From assembly GCA_028829895.1 (NCBI GenBank), contig CM054179.1, forward strand, positions 112,917,721 through 112,981,720: DNA of 64,000 bases. Reading direction: 5' to 3'. Made by a program: the position numbers and the translations under genes. Origin of the DNA: Sinotaia quadrata. Its lineage: Eukaryota; Mollusca; Gastropoda; Architaenioglossa; Viviparidae. The notes below the pieces were generated by a model. That model had not been told where the DNA came from, ran no database searches, and saw only the letters and a program-made list of their open reading frames with translations. Below are positions 29,597-40,913 of this stretch, one piece after another; the stretch's first letter is position 1; the number at the start of each line of letters is the position of its first letter.

Positions 29597-32500
29597 GTAC
29601 TCAGTTAAGTACTATATTTCGTCGTTTTTATCCCCTTTCTGACGCTGTGATTTACTATCGTATTCTACTACCTTACTAGATTAGTTACTAAGTTCTTGTC
29701 AAACAGACATTAGTTTTACCTGATCACACCGTCCCTTATGGGGCAGTTTTAACATTTTGAACAAGATAAATATATCATCAACTGAACAAGATTAGTACAT
29801 GTTCAGAAGACTACTACAATACTAGTTTTACTATAATTTATAGTATAAAATCAGTCTAAAGAACATGGGTGTTATTGTTAAAATACATATTCTATTTCTA
29901 GTACTGTAGTAATACTAGTACTAGTACTGCACTTATTGTTGGCAATGCTTTGCAGATGAAATCTGATATGCTTGCTATAGCACATTCCATGCATTTACTG
30001 GTGATGGTGTTGGAAACGAAAACTGACATAATTGCTAAAAAAAAAATACATTTTCTAATACTAGTAAAATTCCTACTCATTTAAAGACTTATTGATGGCA
30101 GTGCTTTGCAAATGAAAAATGACATAATTGCTAAAATAACATAATCTACTCTTATTGATGGCAATGCTTCACAAATGAAAACTGACATAATTGCTAAAAT
30201 AACATTCTACTCTTACAGTCTTAGTCTTATTAATGACAATGCTTTGCAAATGAAAACTGGCATAGTTGTTAAAATACAATATTCACTTTTTGTTGGTGAT
30301 GTTTTGCATGTGAAAAGTGACTTTTTGGTGGCATGTTCCAGACAGAAGCTGGAACAAGTGCTGAAACTTTATAACAAAGAAAAGAAAAGTCAGCATTAGA
30401 ATTCATTTCAGTAAATTATCTGGCTTAGATCAGGCTACTGAAGTTACAAATTTTGTTGCACACTCCATATTAATAAATAATAATTAATATAGAATCTTAA
30501 GGAGCAAAATATTTTAGCATGAAAACATGACCACTTCACTCTTAGAGTCTTAGTCTTAAAGCACATCTGCAGTTGAATATGCAAAAGTTTATTTTAACTA
30601 GAATACAGGCAGTGTCCTAAGTTAATGTTTATCTTCAATTAAATCATTATAGGCATGCTGACAGTGTCCAGAATGTCTACTTATTTTCTGCAGATAAAAT
30701 TTAGCACTGTATAAAGCATTTAGATCTTCCAACATAGAAACTTACAAGAAAAATAGAAGTTTCTGCCTTATTTAGACTTTTGTCACAAAAGCAAATCTGA
30801 GCAATTTCTGTCTGTTATTTGCAATTCATGATAAAAACGTTTGCATAAATGTACTATTAAACTTGGATTTTATTTTTTAAAATTATATTGAACTTCATAT
30901 TAATGCATAAAAATATTTAAGTAAATATTGCTTATAACAACTCAAGGCATGTTCAAAAACTATATTTCCTAACAGTAAGTTGAGTAACACACATACATTA
31001 GACATTTTAGTAAATCAGTGTATACATATTTTGGACCTGAGTGAACCCAGCTTGATGAAGCATTTGAAAAATTCTAACAGTGCATGTGTGAGTGTGTATG
31101 TATTATTTTTTGTTTAAATAAATTGTTAATGTTACTTGTTAGTATCTTTTACACACACACACAGAAATGTTTTTTAGTGGTGGCAGTATTGTGCTTAACT
31201 CAGTTACCATTACTTAAATTTAGTCTTTTAATTTCACTAGATTATGGAAGGAAAAGCAACTTTGGCATCTCCATTAGTCCAGGAAAGAGGATGGCAAGCA
31301 GGTGCAAAGTTTTGGTGCTATTTTTGTCAGGTTGATGTTGAGAAACACAAAGCCAAGGACAACTGTACTCTTGCTTACAGCAGCCTCATTGAGCATATTG
31401 GAAGGTGTTATTAGTATTGTTGAGGTTCATTTTTATATGTCAGATATTAGTTTTGTGCAATCTTTGACTCACTGACACTTGACAGATTTATAAGAACTAT
31501 TTTGAGCATATTGGAAGATATTAGTATGTTACACTTACAGTAGTTAAACTTTTATTTTTTAGTAATTTTCTTTTTTTTTTTAAAGTGTCAACTTTTGCAA
31601 CTTTTGACTGACTGACAAATCTCAAATATATTTCTTAATTGATTACAAGTAGTTTTATAAAAATATTTTGAGAGGTCTTTTTATATGAAATTTTGTGTGA
31701 AATTAATAACATTACATTTTATTTGACTAATGAAAGCAGTAATAATGAAAGCTCTTTAACTTTGCCCATTATAACAAAATGAAGTTTTGCAGAGAGATTT
31801 ACCAAACTTTCTTTCTCAACCAATTTCTCCCAAGATGCACAAGCATTAGAAATTGACTTCTGAATTAGCATTTGACAGCCTATGTTTACTGTTAGTATTA
31901 TTAGTGCTATAGCATATATTATTACTGTTATTGTATTAAAATGTTGTTAATCCCTTAAAAGCCTATTTTTCTGCTTAGCAATGAACATTTCAAGAACATG
32001 ATGGCATTCTTCTGGGAAAACATTGTTCCTCAGAATCAAAAAGCAGATTTTATCATTGGCAATGAAGATTATAACAGGTACCATTTCACTTTACACTTTT
32101 GAGTAAGTCATTGATACAAATTTTAAGTGTATGCTTGTGTGTCTCTAATAGAAGAGCTTCAATCAGAAGACAGTTTAAATGGGTTTCTGTAAACAAATAA
32201 TATATATATATATCTTTATTTCTAAAAAAGTAATTTTTTAAAATAATCTTTGGAAAATGTATTCTTGCATAAACAATGCGTAACTTGCCAAGCAGATGGA
32301 TAATAATAAAAAAAATAATCAAAGCTTTTACATATTTGATGGATAATTTATTCACACATCCCTATGCTAATATATTTCATGTTTATTAATAAATAAATAT
32401 ATTATCCTGATGAAGGGTCTTTAAGCACTGATTTTGTGTAATTATTTTTGTATTGCTTACTGCAATGCACTATGAATTTTCACGTTGCTTTTGTCTTTTT

Positions 32501-35500
32501 TAAAAGCTTAGTAGACTTACTGTTTATATTTTATCTGTTTTGTAAGTGAAATTATATTATACTATAGCAAACAACATCCTTTATAAGATGCTTTGTAAAA
32601 TTAGTCATATTCTTATTATAAGAGAGATTTGAAGTAATTAATAGTTTGTTCAAAGTACTTTACTCTCTCTTTGATTAATTCACAAATTTTTGTATTACAC
32701 ATGTAAATATGAATTTTCTTGTTGGTTATTATTATAATGTAATTTCAAATTTAATTCATGATCTGGGTCACAGATAGCTTACTTGTATTCAGTAATATAT
32801 GTTGAATGTGTTAAAATTACTTTTCTTGATTATTCATTATAATATAGTTACACTTTTAATACACGATCTTCTGATCACAGATAGCATATTTATAATTGTG
32901 GCCATTCTTGCAGCATATTAATAATACTCTTTATTTTTTTTCTCTCAGATACATTTTACTGAGTGAAAAGGCTGTTTTGGAGTATCAAGAGAAATTTAAT
33001 AAAAAAATTCAAGAGGTGTGTCAAAGGTTTAAACACTATAAAACAAAATATATACCATGTAAAATGTATACTTTTTCTATTACAACATTTTCAACATGTA
33101 TATCTAGTGTTGTTTTAAAATGCTTGTACAAATCAGAAAGAATTTCCATAGAACTGAAGAGATTAGAAGCTGAAGCCAGATAGAATCAGAAGAGAAAAGG
33201 TTAGCTTTAAAGCAGAAAATAAATTTTGAGATAGAAACAAACTAAATTACCAAGCTAGACCAAGCTAGTGTCTCATTGCCTGAACAACCTAACACTCCTG
33301 ACTGTCATTGACTGTGAGTTTTGGTATGGTGCCATTCAGCAAGAAAGCAAATGGACATGGGCATCTGTTTGGCCATATTCAAGTAACTGGCTTAAGAATA
33401 CAAGCAAACTGAGGATAAGTGGGCCATGAGGATGAACTTTCTCATGTCTAGTAGTGCTGTAGATGATACCAAAAGACAAGCTGCATGATTTATTCATCAT
33501 TTATGATTATCCACCCCTTAGAATTATCTGACCCTTAAAATTGTCCTCTGAATCTTTAGTTTATGCCTGCACAAACATCTCCACATGGAATGGAAGGAAT
33601 GGAAATTTCAGTGGAAGGAACTAGCAGTGGAAGAAATGCTCAAACAATTTATAACTATGTCAATTGTTTCCCACCATTACCATATGTATACAGATAGTAC
33701 CAGTTTTCATCCTTTTTCTTAACCTTTACAAAAATAACAGCATCTTTTAGTTGAGGAAGAATATTTAGGCACCAATATATAAGGACACACTTCATGTTGA
33801 ACTTGGAAAACAGCATTAGTAAACATGATTTAAACCACATTGCTGCATGAACCAATACTTTGATGTTTATGAAGTTACATGTTCATCACTTTGTCTTTGT
33901 CAATCAAGAATGTTGGGACAGTGCCTGAGGGTCCAGTTATGAGCTATCATTCAGAAACTTTTTGTTGTGCATAATTGTGTAACAACTAGTGACAGCATTG
34001 TGTAAATTACCGGGCATAATAAAAAAATAAATCAGCATGGTAATGTTTATGAACATGAGTGAAAAATAAAACAAACTTTTAATTCAAAATTTGAATGCAA
34101 AAGTGGTTATTGATACCACAGTGAAGAACCAGATTGTTGTCATTAGGTTGAAAGGTTCTTTATTTTATATTAGAATAATTTAATATGCTAATTATTAGCA
34201 TATTTATATAATGAAATATTAAACATAGTAGTCTTATCAATATACCCAACAGAACATTTTGTTGCTTTTGAGCAGATGGAAAGTAAACAAATGAAAAGAT
34301 ACATTATAAACTCATTTTATGAATCATTACTGGGGAAATCTTCATGGTTATAGTACAATAATATACCATTTCCGAACAACTCTAATGTGTCTATTAAAAT
34401 TTATTTTTCACGGCTACCACTATTTTCTATTTGATGTTAATGAAACATCTAGACTATGTTGTACTTGATCATATCACAATGTTTTCTGTTTAATAATACA
34501 ATATGACTAAATGTTTGACTCCTCAGTAAATGTTGAGGTTTATTGTAAAGTTGATAATACAGTGTATTGTTTATTTTAAAAAAATAAACATTTCATCTTA
34601 TTCATGTTATTTGATTTGTTTTCAGACTGCAGCCAAAATTGCAGAGGCCAGTAGAAGAAATCAGTATGTGATGTGGGTTGGGTCTCGTGAGCAGGTCGGT
34701 TGCTTGGAAACCAGAATGCCTTGTATCCTGGCAGTTATTATTGTCTAGAGGGTTCTCAAAATTTTGTGAAACATTAATGACTTTCATTATCATTATTCAT
34801 GATTTTTAAAACAGCCTAAAATCAGTTTGTGGCACAGATTTAAAAAAAATACTAAATATTATATACCTAAAAATAATACTTTTTAAAAAAATCAAAGAAA
34901 TATAATTAAGATTACAGGTGGGAGATTTTGTCAATATGGTTCATACTATGTTGACAGCCTTATTTATAATTTTTAATTTGGGGTGATTTTTTATATCTTT
35001 TCTCTGTTGAGCATTACACCAATATTTAGTTTAAATTTTTTAATGATAACAGATTATTAGTTGAGTGATGTCTACTAAGCGACAGAAAAGATTTAGAAAC
35101 TTTATGATCACATTTCCCCCAAAAGTAAAAGGTGGAGTTTGGGGTACAATAAATGCAGTAGTATATTGTGAGAAATGAAGCTATTGCATACTACAGCTAG
35201 TTATTTGGAGCAAAGAAATCAAGTTAGTGACATTTGAATGTTATACATTGTCACTGTTATATGGGGGGAAAACAGTCAGTTAATGGTATTAATGGTACTG
35301 AGAATTGAAAGCTTATTCCCTTCTTTTCTATAGCTACTTATTAGGAGCGAAGTAATCAAGTAGGAATGTTATACATTGTCACTGTTATGTGGGGAAAGCA
35401 ATTAACTAATAGTTTTTGTGTGTTAGACTTCTATTTGGTAGAGGTGATCCTTAGTTACATAGAGGGGAGGGTGTGGTCTAAATTTGCATATGGCTGTGGA

Positions 35501-38500
35501 ATGCATGTGAATGAAATAAACAATACTCACCTGTGAAAATGTATAGTTTTCCATTTAGTTTATTAAAGTACTTGTTACAGTATTTGAGAAAGATGAGATG
35601 ACAGGATAATATTTGTATACATAATGACATACTCTTTCACTCTTGCATTTTGGCTAGAACTGAAAGTGTTTTCAACTAGATGAGAATCCTACCACAAGTG
35701 TGCAACTCTTTAAGACAGTATGAATGGTGACCACATGAATTAACTGTATTGACTCTGAACCTGTGCATTTAGTGCTCAACAGGATTTTACTAAAGAATGC
35801 ATATACTTCAGTTTTCAATCATGTTTTTAAAAACTTTTTATAAAATGTTCTGCAGATTCAACAATAGTAAAATATAGTAAAATATTGTATAGATCGAGTA
35901 CCTTTGAACTGGTTATTACCTTTTGGCTGAAATGATCTTGCTATGGTTGTCAACTGTTATTTGTTTAGAACTTATAAATATGACTAGGCTTTACAAAAAT
36001 AATAATAATATAAATAAGTAAATATTTGTTTATATTTTAATTATGAAAATGATTTTTTTTTTAAATGATAAACATGTACACATACTGAAATGGGTTGAGA
36101 GTACTATATGGAAACACATACATGCATGCAAGAGGGCAGGAAAGAAAGCACTACAGGCAAGAAGAGTAAGGAATTTGCCAAAAATTGTTAAAGTTTTGTG
36201 TTTAAAGTAAGATGGCCCCTTGGAACTCTTACACAAGAAATCAGAACTGATTTAATGTAGTTTACAAGAGGAAAGTCGTTAATGTTAAATAGTAGTCAAT
36301 GTTAACCAGTGCAAACAAAATTGTTTTGATTTTATTGTTGACTTTTCATGCATATTCAAATTACTGGCTAGCACTTGGGAACAGATCTTCAATGTCCACC
36401 TGAAATCTTGCTTTTTAAAATAAAGGTTTCTTAAAGTCAAGAGTACCAACGTATCTGATTTCATAATCAGCCATAATTTCCCAGAAACAACTTTATCATA
36501 TCTCAAGAGCACCAATATCTTCAAATACACATTGTTTGTTCTTATGGTGTTGAGTTCTCCTGGAAGCATCGTTAGATGCCATATTGCTGACATTTATTTT
36601 TGCTGGTTTGTACTATGTGCTAAGAGTGAAATATTTATATAAGAAATATGTGAAATATTTATATAAGACTTTTCTTTGTTAAAATGTGTGGTGGTTTTTA
36701 ATATTGAAACAGTCAAAAAGTGTTATTTTCTTGAAAGATGTTTTTTTTATGGTTTCCACTGTTCCAACATATTTTCAGCTTAAATTTATTAGTTTAGATT
36801 TTTTCTTCACTTTAGATAGATATAATTTCTGCTCCAAAATACCTACTCACAATCAAATAAATGGCCCTTTAATAATTTCTTCATTGTAGACCTAGAACAG
36901 TGCTTCCTGATTAATTTTTCACCTCGCACCCCCTAAGACTGACAAAGCCGATCTTGCACCCCCTTGTTTTAAATTAAACCAGGATTTTGCACAAAAGAAA
37001 CTTTTCCGTTCTTTTCCATGATGAATTCTTGCACCCCCAATCGAGAAGCACTGATCTAGAAGAAAATGAATAGATTTATCTTAGCAATATTGGGACCACC
37101 CAAATTATCTTTCCTGATGCTCATATTTTATTAATCCAGTTTCTTGAAAACAAACATAAAAAAACTGTTTTTGTCATTGTGAAATGGAGTAGATATAAAT
37201 GGTAGACCAATAAGTTTAGTAAACTTCTGAAAGCTTGGTAGTAACTCAGTCTTTTATCTGGGCAGTGAAATTCAGTAGCAATACTTTTAGTTTTTTGTTT
37301 TTGTTTTAAAAATGTACTGATGATGATAATAATAATAATAATTTGACTTAGTTTCCCCAAACCAAAGTTAAGATTTTTGTTGGCTGTGCTGGGCTTGGCT
37401 CAAACTTGTTTCTGGTTCTCAGAAATATATTTTTTCCAAATGCCCAGGATAATTTCATATGAGGAAAAAAATTGTCACTTTTCCTGAATTTTATAGCTTC
37501 TGAAGCAGACATTTGCCAGTGTTGCAAAGAATGAAAAGAAAGAAGTTGGCATAAGGAAGATTCATACTGGAGAACATAGGGGTGATTTGGGTGGTGCAAG
37601 AAAAACAATAGCTGCATATGGTGAAGGATTAACTTGTATCATTCATCCAGAGGTAACTTGTTTTTTTCTCTTGGATAAGTTTATAATTGAAGGATTTTAC
37701 TTTGTTTCTGATTACTTTTGCATTGTATATATTTATGTATGTAAACTCAAAAAGAATGTTGAATGTAAAACTGGTAAATGTCACTCTAGATCTAGTCTGT
37801 TTTATTATTATTATTATTTATGATTTTTTTTTAATAGGAAGAGGACACAAAGAAGTTTACAGGCAACGTCTACACTGATGCAACTCCACCCTGGCTACTG
37901 GAAGACAATGAGAGGAATGGGAGTAAAGAAATTGGCCCAACCATGAAAGACTTGGAGAAACATTGTAAAGTGACATTAAAGAATCATTGTATAATGACTT
38001 TAGTCTTTGTTAAAATCAGATTAGGGATAGTGGTAATGAAGGGAAGTACTATTTGCTTCCGATTGTATTAATGTACTTTCAACTCATTATATTGAATTTT
38101 TCTAAGAAGAGATTGTTTTGAGTCAGTTGCACTTTAGTCCATTTATCTGACTTTGTTTTCATATTCTTTTGTGTTCTGCTCTTTTTTAAATTCACTTATT
38201 TATTTTTTCTTTATTTGTGGGATGAGGCAGTTGTTGAGAAGCATAGTTCTCCAATGCATTTTAGAAAATTTAGTCTTCTGGAAATTTTTGTTAAAAATCG
38301 TTTTGCATAATTAAGAAAAATGCATTGATACAATTGTATACCTTTTCTTGAATACAGTGGAACAAGAACGAAAAAGTAAAATGCCTGCCTGTAGAGTTGG
38401 TGCTGGGTTCAATCACAAGGTAGATACATCAGCAGAGTGGCTGCCCATTTTTGGTCGTGTGTGGAATAACGGGAGACGTCTCACATCTCAGTAAGCTTTT

Positions 38501-39936
38501 AATATTAAGTCATAGAAGTTCTCATTCATATTTCTAGCACTCTTTGAAATAACTTTTGAGGCTGGTTATAGGAGGTTCCTTAATGTTGCTCTTCCCATCC
38601 TTAAGTGGCTTTTTTTTTTTTATTTAACCCAATATGCACTGTATAGAAATAGAATAATCAACATTAATCTTGGCTCTGGGGTGAGCAGGGAATGTGTAAT
38701 ACCATGACAGACCTGTCAAATAAATAACCTCGAAAATGTAACAAATATTCTGTTGGAGTATGTATAATCAATCAGAATAATAGAAAATTAACAAACTTAA
38801 AATTATACTGCAAATAAAAAAGTTTCCTACCAAAAATTTACTTTTACCTTAGAATTGGAAAATATTGATAATTTTAAAAAAATCAGATTATTATTATTTA
38901 AATGACCTGGCTGTTTGCATTCATGTATAAAAGATATGCTAAAATATTTAGAAATAAAAGCTAGCATAAAGATGATGCTAAATAAAAAACAGAATATGAT
39001 TTAAATATTATTCTAGGAACATCTCTTTTTGAGTGTTGCAGATTTTGTGTATTTTGACTTGTATGTTCAGAAGGGTTATCACTTTTATTAAGTGGATTTT
39101 AAATTTCGTTTCCTTTAAAAAATAAATATAAATAAATACAAGAACACAAATTGCCATTGAAAAATTTGTGCCTACATTATTTTTTCAGCCACCAGTTTCT
39201 GAAGGAGAGGAAGAGTGGAGTTGCAGCCACAGTAACATCTTCTAAAGACAAATCTACCTTTCTCAAACTAGCATCCAAGTGTATGCCATATAAACGTAGG
39301 AAAAATGTTCTTAAGGATCATATAAGTTTAGATCAAGCAGGAACCCTAGATATGGGAGCTTCACATGGGCTGCTGTCTGTTTCTTCTGAAAGAGGTTCAG
39401 ATAAAAGTCAGTTTTCACCTTACAATGGAGGCTACCATTTGGGAAACTCATGGTTGTGTGCACAGACTGCAAGAAATGCTGCAAATGGATTGAATGAAAC
39501 AGCACTAGGAGAGTACAGTGACATGCAAGCAAATAAAGAAAGATGCCAATCTTTCGATATAAATCACATGTCAATGGGTTCTTGCAAATTTTCATCTTCT
39601 CTGAACTTACATGATCATCGGTCTCAAAATTTCAGAACCGTTCTTGCAGTAAATGATTTTAGTGCCCCAACTGTTCAGACTTGTGATATATTTCCTTGTA
39701 GAGAACAGTCCAGCTCATTCGTTCAAACACAACCACGTCAGGTTGAATCCTCTACAGATTCCTGTAGTGGTACTGCAATACATGCTGAGCTTTCTTGGCC
39801 AAACTATGTCATGCCATACCATAGTCGGGAAAAATCAAACCGAACTATGTCATCTCCTGTCACTGAAGTAATTCCCATCTCTGAACAGCTTTTGTCAGCA
39901 CCACTTTTGACAGAAAAACCCAGGCTAAGTTCCTAA
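29465..39936 (+). CDS. CENATAC: CENATAC (CCDC84) orthologue with long C-terminal extension
   Basis: Nine plus-strand exons join in phase to about 564 codons (29465-29596, 31241-31404, 31979-32077, 32949-33015, 34626-34694, 37497-37652, 37838-37964, 38358-38490, 39189-39936). CENATAC is a nuclear zinc-finger protein that in vertebrates associates with the U12-dependent (minor) spliceosome and promotes AT-AC intron splicing. Family marks seen are an N-terminal CxxC...H finger (CSLCKINHKQ...HIYSKRH), a second finger (FWCYFC...SLIEHIGSNEH), TDATPPWLLED, and the block VGAGFNHKVDTSAEWLPIFG followed by RVWNNGRR. Human CENATAC is 332 aa and stops soon after this block; here about 245 serine-rich residues follow. 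The donor of exon 5 is uncertain, as is whether translation starts at 29465 or in an upstream exon. Confidence 0.9.
29930..30325 (+). repeat. diverged tandem repeat, about 65-bp unit, about 5-6 copies
   Basis: Units contain 'ttattgatggcaatgctttg', 'caaatgaaaactgacataat' and 'tgctaaaataacat'. They lie in CENATAC intron 1, and a related single copy sits at 27500-27600. Confidence 0.8.
30326..31240 (+). other. remainder of CENATAC intron 1
   Basis: AT-rich intronic sequence up to the ttcactag acceptor of exon 2, with a short CA microsatellite near 31151. No other feature is recognised. Confidence 0.7.
31241..31404 (+). CDS. CENATAC: CENATAC coding exon 2 (start of zinc finger 2)
   Basis: Encodes IMEGKATLASPLVQERGWQA, GAKFWCYFCQVDVEKHKAKD and NCTLAYSSLIEHIG. 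The CYFC pair and the LIEH histidine correspond to the second finger of the family. Phase 0 in and phase 2 out; donor gtgtta. Confidence 0.9.
31979..32077 (+). CDS. CENATAC: CENATAC coding exon 3
   Basis: Encodes (S)NEHFKNMMAFFWENIVPQNQ then KADFIIGNEDYN, matching human HKKATNKFWWENKAEV...TPQDY. The NEH histidine completes finger 2. Flanked by ctgcttag and gtacca. Confidence 0.9.
32949..33015 (+). CDS. CENATAC: CENATAC coding exon 4
   Basis: A short helix-forming exon: RYILLSEKAVLEYQEKFNKK then IQE. It has a strong acceptor (ttctctcag) and donor gtgtgt. It enters the coiled-coil region after the fingers. Confidence 0.85.
34626..34694 (+). CDS. CENATAC: CENATAC coding exon 5, 3' boundary uncertain
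   Basis: After the acceptor ttttcag it reads TAAKIAEASRRNQ, matching the human MAAQIREVEQSRQE helix, then YVMWVGSREQ. Donor gtcggt at 34695 keeps phase 0 with the next exon. A stronger-looking donor, gtatgt, lies inside (34664) but breaks the frame to exon 6. Which is used cannot be decided here. Confidence 0.65.
35199..35415. repeat. tandem duplication, about 135-bp spacing
   Basis: The blocks 'cta(g/c)ttattt-ggagc-aagaaatcaag' and 'gaatgttatacattgtcact' followed by 'gttat-tgggg' occur twice, at about 35199-35280 and 35333-35402, in CENATAC intron 5. Confidence 0.75.
36898..37053. mobile_element. hAT-type MITE, 156 bp, with target-site duplication
   Basis: The element begins cagtgcttcctgatt and its reverse complement begins cagtgcttctcgatt, so it has near-perfect terminal inverted repeats of about 15 bp with the canonical CAGTG hAT ends. 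Flanking octamers ACCTAGAA (36890-36897) and ATCTAGAA (37054-37061) agree at 7 of 8 positions. Inside, the phrase 'gcaccccc' recurs. There is no coding capacity. It lies in CENATAC intron 5. Confidence 0.88.
37497..37652 (+). CDS. CENATAC: CENATAC coding exon 6
   Basis: 52 codons, phase 0 at both ends, acceptor ttttatag and donor gtaact. It reads LLKQTFASVAKNEKKEVGIR, KIHTGEHRGDLGGARKTIAA and YGEGLTCIIHPE. The variable linker ends in GLTCIIHPE, which corresponds to the GPSLTFIGHQD step of human CENATAC. Confidence 0.82.
37838..37964 (+). CDS. CENATAC: CENATAC coding exon 7 (TPPW motif)
   Basis: Encodes EEDTKKFTGNVYTDATPPWL then LEDNERNGSKEIGPTMKDLE and KH. The N-(V/I)-(Y/H)-x-(D/G)-ATPPW core and the later EIGP are family hallmarks. 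Phase 0 in, phase 1 out; donor gtaaag. Confidence 0.92.
38358..38490 (+). CDS. CENATAC: CENATAC coding exon 8 (conserved C-terminal block)
   Basis: Encodes LEQERKSKMPACRVGAGFNH then KVDTSAEWLPIFGRVWNNGR and RLTS. It is nearly collinear with human [20 protein letters not shown] followed by GWLPSFGRVWNNGRR, the strongest evidence for the gene's identity. Donor gtaagc, phase 2. Confidence 0.95.
39189..39936 (+). CDS. CENATAC: CENATAC terminal exon with lineage-specific extension
   Basis: The exon continues HHQFLKERKSGVAATVTSSK, matching the end of the vertebrate protein (HQFKTE), and then runs on for about 235 residues to a TAA at 39936. The extension is rich in S, N, H and Q, has no recognised domain, and includes a basic patch (YKRRKNVLKDH). 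It may be disordered. A poly(A) signal follows about 100 bases later. Confidence 0.88.
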
Positions 39937-40034
39937 CATGCTTTAGACATGAGCACTACTGTTCACTGCTACATTATTTTAATAATACAATCTATTGTTG
40001 AAGGTGTTTCTGTGTCCTATGTCCCATTTCTTTC

Positions 40035-40040
40035 AATAAA
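40035..40040 (+). terminator. CENATAC: poly(A) signal AATAAA for CENATAC
   Basis: AATAAA in tttcaataaaactatt lies 99 bases after the CENATAC stop codon, the expected distance for a short 3' UTR. Confidence 0.7.
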
Positions 40041-40511
40041 ACTATTACATTTGATGCAACAGACAGCAGAGTGAGTTTGGTGTGGAATTTACATCACTAT
40101 GAAACATTAGCCATGCTTTTGAAAAGCATTTGAAATGTATTATTATGAATGTCTTTTAAGTACAATGAATGGATTAAAGGAATAAAATAAAAATAATTTT
40201 ATCTAATGTTTATTAAATAGAAAACCTATCTAACCAGGTAGGTTAACCCGACTATCTAATCAGTAAAGGTGCTAACAATATATGCATTAAATTTGGGGAT
40301 GGGGGATGGATTTGATATTTGATGTTAAATAAGGAGTATTTTTTAGAATACTGCAAAAATCTTTGTGCTATTATTTGTACTAACAAAAATTACTAATATA
40401 AAATGAATGAATGGCTTTTTTTTTTTTTGAAAGGGGAAATTTATTCTTACTGAATACTTCTTAGAATGGCAAAGTCACTCCAACAGAAAATAATATATGC
40501 TAAAATAAATA

Positions 40512-40517
40512 TTTATT
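40512..40517 (-). terminator. candidate poly(A) signal for the DEDD-like locus
   Basis: On the minus strand AATAAA follows the last coding-looking segment (stop at 40527-40529) by about 10 bases. It faces the CENATAC signal, making the two 3' ends convergent with less than 500 bp between them. Confidence 0.45.
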
Positions 40518-40526
40518 AAACAATTT

Positions 40527-40913
40527 TCAATCTTGTGAGAAGCTTCTTGCATTCTGTTCAGCTGTACCTCCTGAACTTATCTGCTTGTTAAACTGTTGTC
40601 TATATCTTTTATTTAATCATAGCTTGCTCTTAAATCTATCGTGTTGAAGCTATTGCATTAAGATCAGTTTTACTTCGCTTAGCAAAATTTGGAGAATATG
40701 AACTGGCCTCCGGAGGGTTTGTCCCAATTTGAGTGGGAACAGTGTGGGTCACATGACTGTATTGTTGAAAATGCTTGAGTGCTGGACACTGATGAACCAG
40801 CCCAAGCCATAGATGGGTCATCATGTTCTAAAGAATCTGGGGATTTTCGCTTGAAAGACTGTTGTTTTTCTGGTTACATTCTTCAAAATATGTTGACACT
40901 GGATCACTTGTAG
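40527..40913 (-). pseudogene. DEDD-like exon 2 region, coding-like in three frames
   Basis: After the acceptor at 40914 the first frame gives TSDPVSTYFEECNQKNNSLS, then SENPQIL and a stop. The frame shifted by -1 from an A5 run gives KQQSFKRKSPDSLEHDDPSM, with a basic NLS-like patch comparable to KRRKSVTPDP of DEDD. The original frame later gives SHVTHTVPTQIGTNPPEASS then YSPNFAKRSKTDLNAIASTR and a stop, and a third frame ends in KRYRQQFNKQISSGGTAEQN. Frame switching could reflect decay, homopolymer errors or 3' UTR sequence read over-generously. Confidence 0.4.

Noticed and set aside
39311..39595. 94-codon minus-strand open frame
   Set aside because: It is antisense to the CENATAC terminal exon, whose plus-strand frame is longer and joins conserved exons.
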